From Archivesica marissinica (taxonomy: Eukaryota; Mollusca; Bivalvia; Venerida; Vesicomyidae): a stretch of 64,000 nt of DNA. Shown here piece by piece: positions 54,580 to 64,000 of this stretch. Location: positions 16,517,489 through 16,581,488 of the forward strand of contig CM026386.1 in assembly GCA_014843695.1 (NCBI GenBank), in the 5' to 3' direction. The notes under the pieces are model-generated. The model had not been told where the DNA came from and did not search any database. It was given only the letters and a program-made list of their open reading frames with translations. A program made the translations under genes and the position numbers. Position 1 is the first letter of the stretch. Each line of letters begins with the position of its first letter.

Positions 54580-54645
54580 TAGTTGAGTGAATTTTTTGTA
54601 TCCATCTCACTCTACTATAAAGTACTTTGAATGCCAGAGAATTGA

Positions 54646-54843
54646 TCCGCCTCCTTGATCGAGTGGTTACGGTCGCCGACTTGAATACCACTGTAACCTA
54701 TCATCACTGATGGGTCACAGGTTCGAGTCCCGCTGAGACCGTGTCTCTTTATATTAACAACACCTTTCCTGGGAAGGCTCCAGCTGTTAACCAGTACTTG
54801 GTACACTGACCTCCGTAAAAAACTGCCAACTTTTTCATATAAA
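54646..54843. mobile_element. SINE-C with inverted 3' half
   Basis: The head is on the plus strand (CCGCCTCCTTGATCGAGTGG, box B CAGGTTCGAGTCCCGC) as far as CTCTTTATAT at about 54754. The rest of the body then follows on the minus strand (AACAACACCTTTCCTGGG to AACTTTTTCATATAAA). The two parts meet head to tail at the same body position. Confidence 0.92.
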
Positions 54844-55170
54844 CCATTTCCACTGTATAAAAACAGATATAAATCATATGCAATATTGTATTCTGGGTTT
54901 CATAAATGCAGAAGCTGGAGTCTTTAATTAATTAAATAAAAGCAGAATCAAGCAATTAATAACGACAGACACTTTATAAGCAGACATCCTGTGCAGATAA
55001 CTGCCAAGGTATTTATTCATTCATTGTTACATGAAATATGATACAAATAATTACATCAGTTTGTGTTATCTTTTCTTTGGTTTGCAGAGATGTCTGCCCT
55101 ATTGATTATGTTGTAGCCGTCCTGATGTCTAGGTCATATGTGTACTCATCAGTTGTGGCCTGTACCTCAC
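54844..55170. other. AT-rich single-copy stretch
   Basis: Nothing recognised. Confidence 0.6.
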
Positions 55171-55179
55171 GTCGGAACC

Positions 55180-55419
55180 CCTTTCGATCCCCCGTCTGAC
55201 CATAATAAAATTAACAGTCTTTCAGATGGGACGTTAAACCGAGGTCCCATGTCGGTGCTTTACACCGTGCACGTAAAAGAACCAGAGGCGATTCTGAAAT
55301 GGGTCTCTGTCTGTATCATTGCACTATCCTCCAAAAATCTAAAATGACTAATCTCTTCAGGAGGCGTCGCTCATATGGGCAACCGGTAGCGACGATAAAT
55401 AAACGTAAGACACACACAT
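55180..55419 (+). mobile_element. SINE-B, 5'-truncated with TSD
   Basis: Starts at box B (TTCGATCCCCCGTCTGACC), full body and AAATAAACGTAAGACACACA tail. Target-site duplication GTCGGAACC at 55171-55179 and 55420-55428. Confidence 0.94.
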
Positions 55420-55477
55420 GTCGGAACCATGTAAAGACATGTCCGTTTGGTACAAAAGTCTATAATATATAATACTG

Positions 55478-56083
55478 TTAACCCATTTCCTTCATAGAGA
55501 TTTAGGTTTTTACATTCTCTGAACTGTACTGTACCGTAAAAGTGGAATACTGTCAAACCTGTCTTAAGCGACTAGCCAAGGGAGTGATAAAAATTGACTT
55601 CTTAACACTCCTTTTCCTTCATAGAGATTTAGCTTAATATACTATTATATCTCCATACAAACGACAGCCATTTAGCTATCATGCAGTGGATAAGTAGTCA
55701 CCATATCTATCCCACCCCCATAGATATTACTGGGACTACATAGGGATTTAGGTTAATATACTATTATATCTCCATACAAACGACAGCCATTTAGCTATCA
55801 TGCAGTGGATAAGTAGTCGCCATATCTATCCCACCTCCATAGATATTACTGGGACTACATAGGGATTTAGGTTAATATACTATTATATCTCCATACAAAC
55901 GACAGCCATTTAGCTATCATGCAGTGGATAAGTAGTGGCCATATCTATCCCACCTCCATAGATATTACTGGAACTACATGAGATTCTGGCCTTTATTATG
56001 AACATTGGTTTGGCTACTACATTGTCAATGTATGTCGTATTGGTAATGGCATCAAGAGGTGCTTCTATGAGGGAAAGGGTTAA
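55478..56083. mobile_element. F4 foldback element, triplicated interior
   Basis: TTAACCCATTTCCTTCATAG start and CTATGAGGGAAAGGGTTAA end. The interior unit (GATTTAGGTTAATATACTAT onward, ~119 bp) occurs three times at about 55625, 55745 and 55864. A T1-like fragment (CTGTCAAACCTGTCTTAAGC) sits near 55552-55610, probably inserted, after which the F4 start is repeated (CTTTTCCTTCATAGAG). Confidence 0.85.
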
Positions 56084-56220
56084 GCATCAACTAAGGTTGA
56101 AACAGAATACATGACATAGTTAACGCAAACAAAAGACGTACAGTTTAAACTCGGCACCACGTTATTTTGCTATCTTTCAAACATTTTAAAGAGCTAGTTG
56201 TTATGAAATAAATTTTAAAT

Positions 56221-56313
56221 CCCCCCCTGCCCGCCCCCCTACATTCCCTCTAATAATCCCCCCGCCCCCTACATTCCCTCTAATATTCCCCCGCCCCCCC
56301 TACATTCCCTCTA
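56221..56313. repeat. C-rich ~36-bp tandem repeat
   Basis: Three copies of CCCCCTACATTCCCTCTAAT with C-run and CCGCCCC differences between them. Confidence 0.9.
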
Positions 56314-56387
56314 ATAACACAGTCATGTGCAGCTGTGGGCTTCTCTGAAATTGTGCAAACAAGATCTGAAGGAATTGTCTACTTATT

Positions 56388-56654
56388 TGTGTTTTACGTT
56401 TATTTATCGCTACTGGTTGCCCATATGAGCAACGCCTCCTGAAGATATTAGTAATTTTAGATTTTAGATACAGACAGAGACCCATTCCAGCATCTCTTCT
56501 GGTTCTTTTACGTGCACAGTGTAAAGCACAAACACGAGACCTCGGTTTAACGTCCCATCTGAAAAACAAATTGTATTGATGTCAGACAGGGGGTCAAGCC
56601 TGCGATCTCTGGATTCCCAGTCAATCGTGTTAACCACTGGACTAGTATCTGTCT
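56388..56654 (-). mobile_element. SINE-B, diverged
   Basis: On the minus strand the head ends in GATACTAGTCCAGTGGTTAA. Box B is mutated (CAGGCTTGACCC), the body is shortened (TCTAAAATCTAAAATTACT), tail AAATAAACGTAAAACACAAA. With its flank it matches the SINE-B locus at 33171. Confidence 0.9.
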
Positions 56655-56679
56655 GTATGTCTACTCGATTAACAAGTTA

Positions 56680-56753
56680 CCAAAAATCTCTTCAGGAGGC
56701 GTCGCTCATATGATTGAACGGTAGGGATGATAAATAAACGTAAAACACACACA
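56680..56753 (+). mobile_element. SINE-B fragment, 3' end only
   Basis: AAAAATCTCTTCAGGAGGCG through ATAAATAAACGTAAAACACA. It lies inside the 60-bp flank that is continuous at 33107-33170, so it inserted after the two loci separated. Confidence 0.88.
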
Positions 56754-56811
56754 TACCAGTCTATCTAGTATTTTTTATAATGCCAGAACAAGTTCAGAAT
56801 GTTGTCCTAAG

Positions 56812-57149
56812 TGCTTAAACACCTTTTTTAAGTCAGTTGTGGACAACAATATAGCCAACAAATGTGAAGAGACAGAAATAGAATAAGTAATAATTAGAAT
56901 GGTGTTGATGTATATGTTGTATGTCAGATAGTGGACAATGTAAGTGTGAGGTGCTAGGTCCGAAGGAATGTTTTGACGACGTTGACATTAAGAGAATTAA
57001 TTAGATGGACCACACACTACATTTGAAGTTGTATAACAGAAGAGACTAGCTGACAGTAGGGTTTGGTCAGTTAGGACTGGATATTACCGGTAGGTTTGGT
57101 TTGCGGTGGGGGGGAGGTATTAACACTTCATGCATTTAATTTTGCACAT
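56812..57149. other. Single-copy stretch
   Basis: It contains a G-rich run (GGTGGGGGGGAGG) near 57105. Nothing else recognised. Confidence 0.6.
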
Positions 57150-57352
57150 ATAACCCTTAAAATGCTGAATAAATTGGAAAGAATGTGCAAACAACATAGA
57201 TCCAGAATATGCACCCGTCTGATCGGGATCTATGTTGTTTGCTATTCAGCCAATTGTTTTAGAGCCTGATCAGATAGAATGTTTGCTATGGCTGATCTGG
57301 ATCTATCTTGTTTACACATTCCTTCCAATGTATTCAGCATTTTACGGGTTAA
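57150..57352. mobile_element. F5 foldback MITE
   Basis: ATAACCCTTAAAATGCTGAA start and TTCAGCATTTTACGGGTTAA end. The terminal inverted repeats extend about 55 bp and include GCAAACAACATAGATCCAGA and its near-complement. Centre GGATCTATGTTGTTTGCTAT and TTCAGCCAATTG. The TTAA is intact only on the right. Confidence 0.87.
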
Positions 57353-58724
57353 TAATGGTTTTGAGTCAGAAAGTCACCGAAAGTTGTTTTGACTGATGAT
57401 ATTCAGCTTTGGTAATGTTGTCCAATTTTGTTATGAATTTCTAATGTCAGTTTGCACTCTTCCCTTTCAAAATCAGATGGTTGTTGACAATAGATTGCGT
57501 TAATGAGAGAATTTGAAGAACTCCGAATACATTGATTTATATATTTAATCTTGGTTGCCTGGCAGTCGAAATAAGAAGCCTGTGACATTGTGTGTTAGGT
57601 TGTCAATGTAGAACAAGATTCGCGCACAGTTCACCCATGCAGGAATGGAATTCGTCATTTGTTGTCATTGGTAACGTATTCAATTAAATGACATTGGATT
57701 GACAGTCGGAATACAAGCTATTGTTGATTTGTTCACACATTTTGGGATAAAGTCGTATTTGACAATAGCAAGCTATCGCTAATGAAAAATGATGTGGAAA
57801 AGTATCTTTTAATTGGAGGCGAGAGATTGCAGGGAATATGATATTGAAGGATTATAGTGTCACTGTGTGGACAATGTTTCTGCAGTGTACAGGCGGTATT
57901 GCAAGCTTTGATCATTGGATTCATAACTAGCGGCTGTCAGTGAGTGTGATACTTGACCGGCATTTGTTCCCCCCAAACAGAACTTTCATTTAATGCAGGA
58001 AAAAACCGAAAAGCTTGTCTTGTCAAGATGTCTTTTGAAATGGTAGTGGTTTTCTTGTGATGCATGTCACACTACTGCATCTTGTGTCATGTTTTTGTCA
58101 GTAACTCTGAAGGTAGAAGATAAGGGGGGAACTTTCATTTGATGAGAATTTATTTTCCCATACTATCCTATATTTAGGACTAAACGGCTGGGAACAAAAA
58201 GACTGTCTTAAATGGATTAAATAAAGTGAAGTTTTTTTTTCATCTTCAGTTTGATGTTCCAGTTTACCTTTCTGCCCTTCATTGTTGTTTATGGCTTTGT
58301 GCATAGAAAGAAAAAGGGTCACAATTTGCATTCTCTTCAGCCGAAGGGGTAATGCCACTTGCTTCAGCCGACACCTTGGTAAAAAATAAAAGTTGACAAG
58401 ATGTTTGAGATTGATGATAAAGTAATGAGGAGATTAAAGACAGGCTTTCCGTTTTATAGGACAGGAGTTTCAATTGTTAACGAAGGGACACACTTGACCT
58501 GCACACCTGGTGAAGAGAGATTTGACACAGATCTCTTTCTTATTAAAATCTCCTGCCTGTAATGGGATACTTTTCACATCATTCTTTGCAAGCTTGCATA
58601 AGATACTTCAAAGAGAAAATCTTTTCGATTTTTTTCTTTTTCTTCTGAATGTGAGGTTGGGTTTTTTCTGTGGTAAACAAAATGTGTTTATTGTAGGTGC
58701 AATGCAGAAACTGTGAGTTTATAA
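57353..58724. other. Single-copy region, no gene recognised
   Basis: Short frames at 57403-57588, 57733-57924, 58098-58473 and 58510-58716 have no recognisable domain or splice pattern. This is one of the least repetitive stretches, so an unrecognised intron or flanking DNA is possible. Confidence 0.5.
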
Positions 58725-58790
58725 TACAGTCAAACTTGTCTAATACAGAATGTTGTGGCTGCTTATCAGCCGTGGTTGCTTAGCACAGGT
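58725..58790. mobile_element. T1 MITE fragment, degraded
   Basis: ACAGTCAAACTTGTCTAATA start, then GTGGCTGCTTATCAGCCGTG and GGTTGCTTAGCACAGGTT. No second end. Confidence 0.65.
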
Positions 58791-58869
58791 TAAAACTTGA
58801 ACTAGTGTGGGAATCTAGTAACTGCATAACTAGTAATACAGATTGACATCACTTGGCACTTATAGGTTA

Positions 58870-59305
58870 TTAATATTTGGAAGGGACAATAGTTTATTAG
58901 GAGGTACCCATTCTGGCCACCTGGTCCCAGTTAGCAAGATTAATTGCTATATTGACATACAATTCCTTTACCTTGCTATCAATATTTGGAAGGGACAATA
59001 GTTTATTAGGCTGTACCCATTCTGGCCACCTGGTCCCAGTTAGCAAGATTAATTGCTATATTGACATACAATTCCTTTACCTTGCTATCAATATTTGGAA
59101 GGGACAAAAAGTTATTAGGCTGTACCCATTCTGGCCGCCTGGTCCCAGCTAGCAAGATTAATTGCTATATTGACATACAATTCCTTTACCTTGCTCTCAA
59201 TATTTGGAAGGGACAAAAAGTTATTAGGCGGTGCCCATTCTGGCCGCCTGGTCCCAGCTAGCAAGATTAATTGCTTATTGACAGACAATTTCCTTCACTT
59301 TGCAT
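58870..59305. repeat. 109-bp tandem repeat, 4 copies
   Basis: Starts at 58872, 58981, 59090 and 59199, period exactly 109. Unit AATATTTGGAAGGGACAATA, CCCATTCTGGCCACCTGGTC, AATTGCTATATTGACATACA. The first and last copies are more diverged at the outer edges. Confidence 0.95.
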
Positions 59306-59737
59306 TTAAATAAAATCATTTCAAAGAATGATTAATCTCCGGCATGTTCCTAATCACTCAATATATTTAATGGTAATGGATCAGTAAGATTTGACCACAG
59401 AGTTAAACACCGGTCATCTGCTCCTGTTAGAATTTCTAAAGATTCAGCGGCCATTTTGTCAATGAAGCTGATAGGATTATTTCAGAGGGATTATGGGTAA
59501 TGAAACAGACTGACCAGCCACCTGCATGCATTGTTGATGGTCTTATTTTGAGGATTAAGGGAGAGAGAGTGATTGTTATTTGAAATGATTCATAAAGAGT
59601 TAAAGTTTTAAAAAAAGCTGTAATTAAAAAAATTTAAATCAACAAAATCAAACAGGACCACCATGTTTGAAGTGTAATAAGTTGAGATATTGGCCTGGAA
59701 TATTATTCATCTGTGTATATATATAGTTGGTACCATC
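59306..59737. other. Single-copy stretch
   Basis: Nothing recognised. Confidence 0.6.
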
Positions 59738-60026
59738 AGGCCCGTAGCCACACTGGGGCACACCGAGGCAGCTGCCTCAGTTAAAATTTCCAAAACAAAA
59801 AATAAATAAATGAAAAATTAAATAAATAAAATGCAAAAAATATCCCTTTGCTGTGTAAAATGTTGACTGCGAGATAGCTGAACGGTCAGTACAAAATTAT
59901 ACGTCTAAACTCATTAAATCAGAAAATGCAACATATCACTTCTATACCCCAACAATTTTAAGGAGGAACATGCCCCCGGACCCCCCCTAGATTGCCTCAG
60001 TTGAAATTTGTCTCTGGCTACAGTAC
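59738..60026. mobile_element. LR1 dispersed repeat, copy 2
   Basis: GGCCCGTAGCCACACTGGGG start and CTCTGGCTACAGTAC end. Interior ATATCCCTTTGCTGTGTAAA and TTATACGTCTAAACTCATTA, the same as at 36088. It carries a small A-rich duplication (AATAAATAAATGAAAAATTA). Confidence 0.82.
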
Positions 60027-61486
60027 TGACCATGACTGTCTTACTTTGAAGCAATGCATGGCTTCTTATTGGCTGACATATATACATGTGATCTGTTTCC
60101 AGAGGTCAAAACATTAAAAATATCAACAGAATACCTGTAAGTCACAGTTTTCAGTGGGAATTTTAGTATTTTGTTGAAAATGCAACTTATTTCAAAAGAA
60201 TTTGGACATTTTCAAGGGAATGCCCCCCCCCCATCACCCCATGAAGGGGGATACTTCTAATTATTTTAATGGCCCCCATTTGGAATGAGATATGTCCCCC
60301 TTGGCTTCTAGGAATGATTCACAAGTATGAGGACATGATTGGTGTGCCATAACATAATTATTAGTACAAAGGTGTGAATGAGTTATTACATGCAGTCTTC
60401 ATGATAAATACATCTCCACAGGTGTTTGAAGTCTTAAAATAAACAAAATGTCTTACCTTTACCACACCCACTCACCATTAGTAACAAATCCCACCCACTC
60501 AGTTCAACAGTGAGAAAATCCTCATCTTAAATTTGAGTTTGTTTTTAGACGAAATATTTATTTTCAGTTTATTAAAAAGCTGCAAACTCCTGTGATATTT
60601 CGTTGTTTTGGTCAGTAATGTCGAGAATGCCGATTATTTACAAGGTAATCATGGTCTCTTCTTTGTCATCTCTACCAACTACCGGTGTAGACAATATATA
60701 TACAGTGGTTTGATGGATGTGAAGATGTTTCAGTCCTGACAGTTAAGTGACATATTGTATCTTTACACTGCGATAAATGACACACGATCTTTTAAAAGTC
60801 GTACATTGTTGAAGATGACATTAATGCATATTGTTTTTGACCTTTTGGCGCTTATAATATTTAAAAAAATTCTGTCAGACAGATAAACACCTCTGTTAGC
60901 GATTCATAGCAGAGCCTATTTTTGCAGGTTTGACACAGTTCTTGGCTCTGGGTTTTTTTGTTAACCGGTCTTCTAGTTTTTAATCGATTAATCAGTGATG
61001 GTTTCTAACTACCTATCGATTAGTCTGGTTTTTGATCATTTAACGAAACTTTCATTGTGCAAGGTTATTAATGATATAACAATTGTTTTATACTTCTAAG
61101 CAGGGATCATTCTAGAGGGCGATGTGGGCGAAATTGTCGCCCTAGGGACCCTGACTTCGCCCTCTGGGGCACTTCCCTCCTTAAAAAAAAAAAAATTGTT
61201 TTTGGTTTTTAAGATTTTCAAACAAAATGTTTGTCTAGTAAGATACACTGGCCCATTATAAAGCACTCCTTCTATTCACATGTTGTATTTAATGGTTGTA
61301 CTGTGCATTTTAACCCTATTTTGCAGAAGTATATTAAAGAACACCATTTAAGGAAGCGATCTCGCGCTTTCTCACTTTTCCCAAAATTCTGACCTAGAAT
61401 GAACACTGGCTATAGCCTATAGTTGATATCGTTTGTGGCTTTGAGGAGTATTTCGTTGAAGATGATAAAATTCCACAAATGTCCAG
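60027..61486. other. Single-copy region, no gene recognised
   Basis: C-rich runs at about 60225 and 60290 and an A run at 61184-61195. A GC-rich patch at 61110-61170 (GAGGGCGATGTGGGCGAAAT) may be a repeat end but has no second copy here. Confidence 0.5.
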
Positions 61487-61640
61487 ATGTAGTGGGTCTG
61501 ATTTGGAATCAAAGGGCTCCGGGTTCGATACACTGGGTCAGGTCACATATGTAGTGTCATTGAGCAAGACACCTCACACACATTGCTTAGTACTGGTTAA
61601 CCACTTACATCGCCTAATCCTACCCAGGAAAACATGTCTA
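61487..61640 (+). mobile_element. SINE-E, degenerate tRNA-derived copy
   Basis: Box B-like CTCCGGGTTCGATACACTGG preceded by a weak box A. The body has GAGCAAGACACCTCACACAC and TTAGTACTGGTTAACC. Part of the body resembles 21034-21186 (minus). Confidence 0.45.
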
Positions 61641-62031
61641 GCCCCCCCCCCCCGCAATGGGTTTGACATCAATGGAACATACATACCATAATGGCATAAT
61701 GTATATGTGTACAGTCATGTTTACCAGATGATCAGGCATCATGAACTCATCACTCTACTGGCTACAGTCTTACAGTATTTGCATGCTGGGTAAAATAAAG
61801 GCTATAAATAGTTCAAATAATTGTAGCAGACGACAATTCATTAATTTGTTTTTCTTATTTGTAACTGAAAAAATCTGGAAATATATCATTTCCCCTTCAC
61901 CCTTCCCAGCACAGGAAGCAGGAACTTAACTAGATAATACAATACATGGGTATTTCGGTTATGTATAATTTGTTGATGTCAAGTAGGTCATTGTTATCGA
62001 CGAGGAATGAGCAAACTTATTAGTCAGCACT
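61641..62031. other. Spacer with a C run
   Basis: A run of about 12 C at 61641-61652, then single-copy sequence. Nothing else recognised. Confidence 0.6.
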
Positions 62032-62873
62032 ACTTGGCACCATCATAATCCGGACCACTTTCTTGACACGATACCTTGGCACCATCATAATCCGGGCAAC
62101 TCTCTTGACACGATACCTTGGCACCATCATAATCTGGACCACTCTTGACACGATACCTTGGCACCATCATAATCTGGACCACTCTTGACACGATACCTTG
62201 GCACCATCATAATCTGGACCACTCTTGACACGATACCTTGGCACCATTATAATCCAGGCCACTCTCTGGACACGATGCCTTGGCACCATCATAATCTGGA
62301 CCACTCTTGACACGATACCTTGGCACCATCATAATCTGGACCACTCTTGACACGATACCTTGGCACCATCATAATCTGGACCACTCTCTTGACACGATGC
62401 CTTGGCACCATCATAATCTGGACCACTCTTGACACGATACCTTGGCACCATCATAATCTGGACCACTCTCTGGACACGATACCTTGGCACCATCATAATC
62501 TGGACCACTCTCTTGACACGATACCTTGGCACCATCATAATCCGGACCACTCTCTGGACACGATGCCTTGGCACCATCATAATCCGGACCACTCTCTGGA
62601 CACGATGCCTTGGCACCATCATAATCTGGACCACTCTTGACACGATACCTTGGCACCATCATAATCTGGACCACTCTCTTGACACGATACCTTGGCACCA
62701 TCATAATCTGGACCACTCTCTTGACACGATACCTTGGCACCATCATAATCTGGACCACTCTCTTGACACGATGCCTTGGCACCATTATAATCCAGGCCAC
62801 TCTCTGGACACAATGCCTTGGCACCAGCATAATGCAACATTACCTTGACACAATACCTTAGCACCAACATAAC
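62032..62873. repeat. 40/43-bp satellite
   Basis: About 21 units of CCTTGGCACCATCATAATCT plus GGACCACTCTTGACACGATA. Units with an extra CTC or CTG (CACTCTCTTGACACG, CACTCTCTGGACACG) are 42-43 bp. The TGGACACGATGCC and CATTATAATCCAGGCC variants recur in the same order at 62240 and 62770, indicating block duplication. Open frames on both strands are artefacts. Confidence 0.95.
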
Positions 62874-63905
62874 ATTGGTGAAAGTTCGTTATGCCAAACA
62901 AAATTTACCTGTGTTTACGGTTTCCCGACCGACCCATTTATTAACCCTGAATTTTTGTTATGAATTTTGATGAAAAAAAAAATTGTTTTCACCGACCGAC
63001 CCTATTTTCTTTTTGCATGGAACAGTAAACAGAGGTTGGGGTTATTTTTTTTGGCCTTATGAACCTTTATTGGAAGCTGTATTAATGTTGCTAGAGAATC
63101 TGTAAAATGATTCCAGTTTTGTTCCAAGGGACATTTTCATAATTCGTTGTTTTCTGGTGAAGTGATTAAATATACAAAATGATAACATAATTTAGTTCCG
63201 CAATTTTATTAAATTAACGGTGCAGGCTACCTGATGAAAATTTTATTATTGTGATAATAGAATTTGTTGGGCATTTACACTCATTAGCGGTTGTACATTT
63301 ATACCCTTGGCTTGTTTAAATGCCTAACCAAAGCAAGATTGATTTTTATAGGGAGTGGGATTTACAAAAACTTGACATTAGTGGCCATAAACATCAGCGA
63401 TAGTTGGCTTTTATTCCCTTCCCAACAACTATAGGTGCACACATAAAACTAGATGGTAAAGGAAAACCATTCATTTACTGTCGTTCATAATTTGTCTCTA
63501 TCTCTTCTGTTTAATGTTTGAAAAGTGTGCAATGGAAATCTTAACAAGTGATTATCAATAAAATCTAATACCCTTATTGATGGTTCATAAAAACTTGATA
63601 GCTGTAAAATTTTATGAAAATAACTTGAAAAGTATTTGATTGGTTAAGTGCGTTTATATTTTTTTGAAGTATTATTCTTGAAATTTTGTCACACAATTAT
63701 GATCTTAATAATATTGGTAGTGGTTTATACAATCTTGTTTAATATGTGTGTTTTGTGGTATTGAATTGTTGAGATTTTGTATACGTTATCTAACACCCTT
63801 CAGCTGTATGGGGAAACTAAGCGCTTAGTATGCAGCTGTTGGATGTTGGTAAGACTATTAACATCTGATAGAAATCATAGGGTAACATTTGTTTTTACAC
63901 ATTAA
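62874..63905. other. AT-rich region, no gene recognised
   Basis: CCGACCGACCC occurs at about 62925 and again at 62992, separated by an A run: possibly the ends of a small unidentified element. The rest is single-copy. Confidence 0.5.
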
Positions 63906-64000
63906 TTAATACCTAATACGGTGTCAGTGCATTGTCAGTTACTCTCGTATTAATACATAATACTGTGTCAGTGCATTGTCAGTTACTCAAGTATTAATAC
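63906..64000. repeat. 44-bp direct repeat at the window edge
   Basis: TTAATAC recurs at 63906, 63950 and 63994, with GTGTCAGTGCATTGTCAGTT in between. Two full units and the start of a third are seen. Probably the left end of another satellite. Confidence 0.88.

Noticed and set aside
61091..61170. GC-rich patch as a CpG island or promoter
   Set aside because: Only about 80 bp long, isolated, and without other promoter features; more likely a fragment of a repeat.
62411..62848. Open frames on both strands
   Set aside because: Both come from the 40/43-bp satellite; a real gene would not be open on both strands over the same span.

Overview
This window looks like eukaryotic, non-coding, repeat-dominated DNA. 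I found no convincing protein-coding gene: there is no long open frame with ordinary amino-acid composition, and every frame above about 100 codons lies inside a tandem array. The organism is most likely a bivalve or other mollusc. This is inference from the AT-rich background, the abundant tRNA-derived SINEs (about 39 copies or fragments in five families), the TTAA-flanked foldback elements and the many unrelated satellites. Species cannot be named from the sequence alone.

Layout. 1-5.8 kb holds a 90-bp hairpin satellite, a 16-bp array full of CRE-like palindromes, a SINE, a 36-bp array, a TTAA foldback element and a 54-bp array interrupted by a SINE. 5.8-9.2 kb is a SINE cluster (B and C families, partly tandemly duplicated) plus a 22-bp C-rich array. 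9.2-14.8 kb is a 4.9-kb 38-bp satellite with higher-order structure, followed at once by a 29-bp array. 14.8-19 kb is mostly single-copy with B-family SINEs and one foldback element. 19-22.2 kb holds foldback elements, one of which contains two internal tandem expansions, then 28-bp and CACC-rich arrays. 23.1-30.4 kb holds 58-bp, 18-bp, 46-bp (3.2 kb), about 33-bp and 37-bp arrays with A and D SINEs between them. 31-37.3 kb holds SINEs, a 39-bp array, foldback and TA-flanked MITEs, and a perfect 83-bp-arm inverted repeat. 38-48.4 kb has a 43-bp array, SINEs, MITEs, a 51-bp array and a nested SINE pair. 48.4-64 kb is lower in repeats, with SINEs, a 48-bp array, a four-copy 109-bp repeat, a 40-bp array and the start of a 44-bp repeat at the right edge.

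Family names used here (mine). SINE-A: tRNA-Glu-like head, tail ending AAATAAAGTTTAAA. SINE-B: head with a GGT-type anticodon arm, tail ending AAATAAACGTAAAACACAC. SINE-C: tRNA-Ser/Leu-like head. SINE-D: head with a CAG-type anticodon arm, tail close to that of A. SINE-E: two degenerate tRNA-like copies. F1-F5: foldback elements beginning TTAACCC and ending GGGTTAA. T1: MITE with CAGTCAAACCTG termini and TA flanks. LR1: a roughly 280-bp dispersed repeat seen twice.

No genes act together here. The biology on view is repeat turnover: target-primed SINE insertion with target-site duplications, nested and inverted copies, tail sharing between SINE families, satellite growth from inside a MITE, and satellites whose units carry hairpins, CRE sites, nuclear-receptor half-sites or G-rich motifs. 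I saw no discrete new biological system. The strongest oddities are the perfect 170-bp palindrome at 36.6 kb and the satellite inside a MITE at 20 kb.
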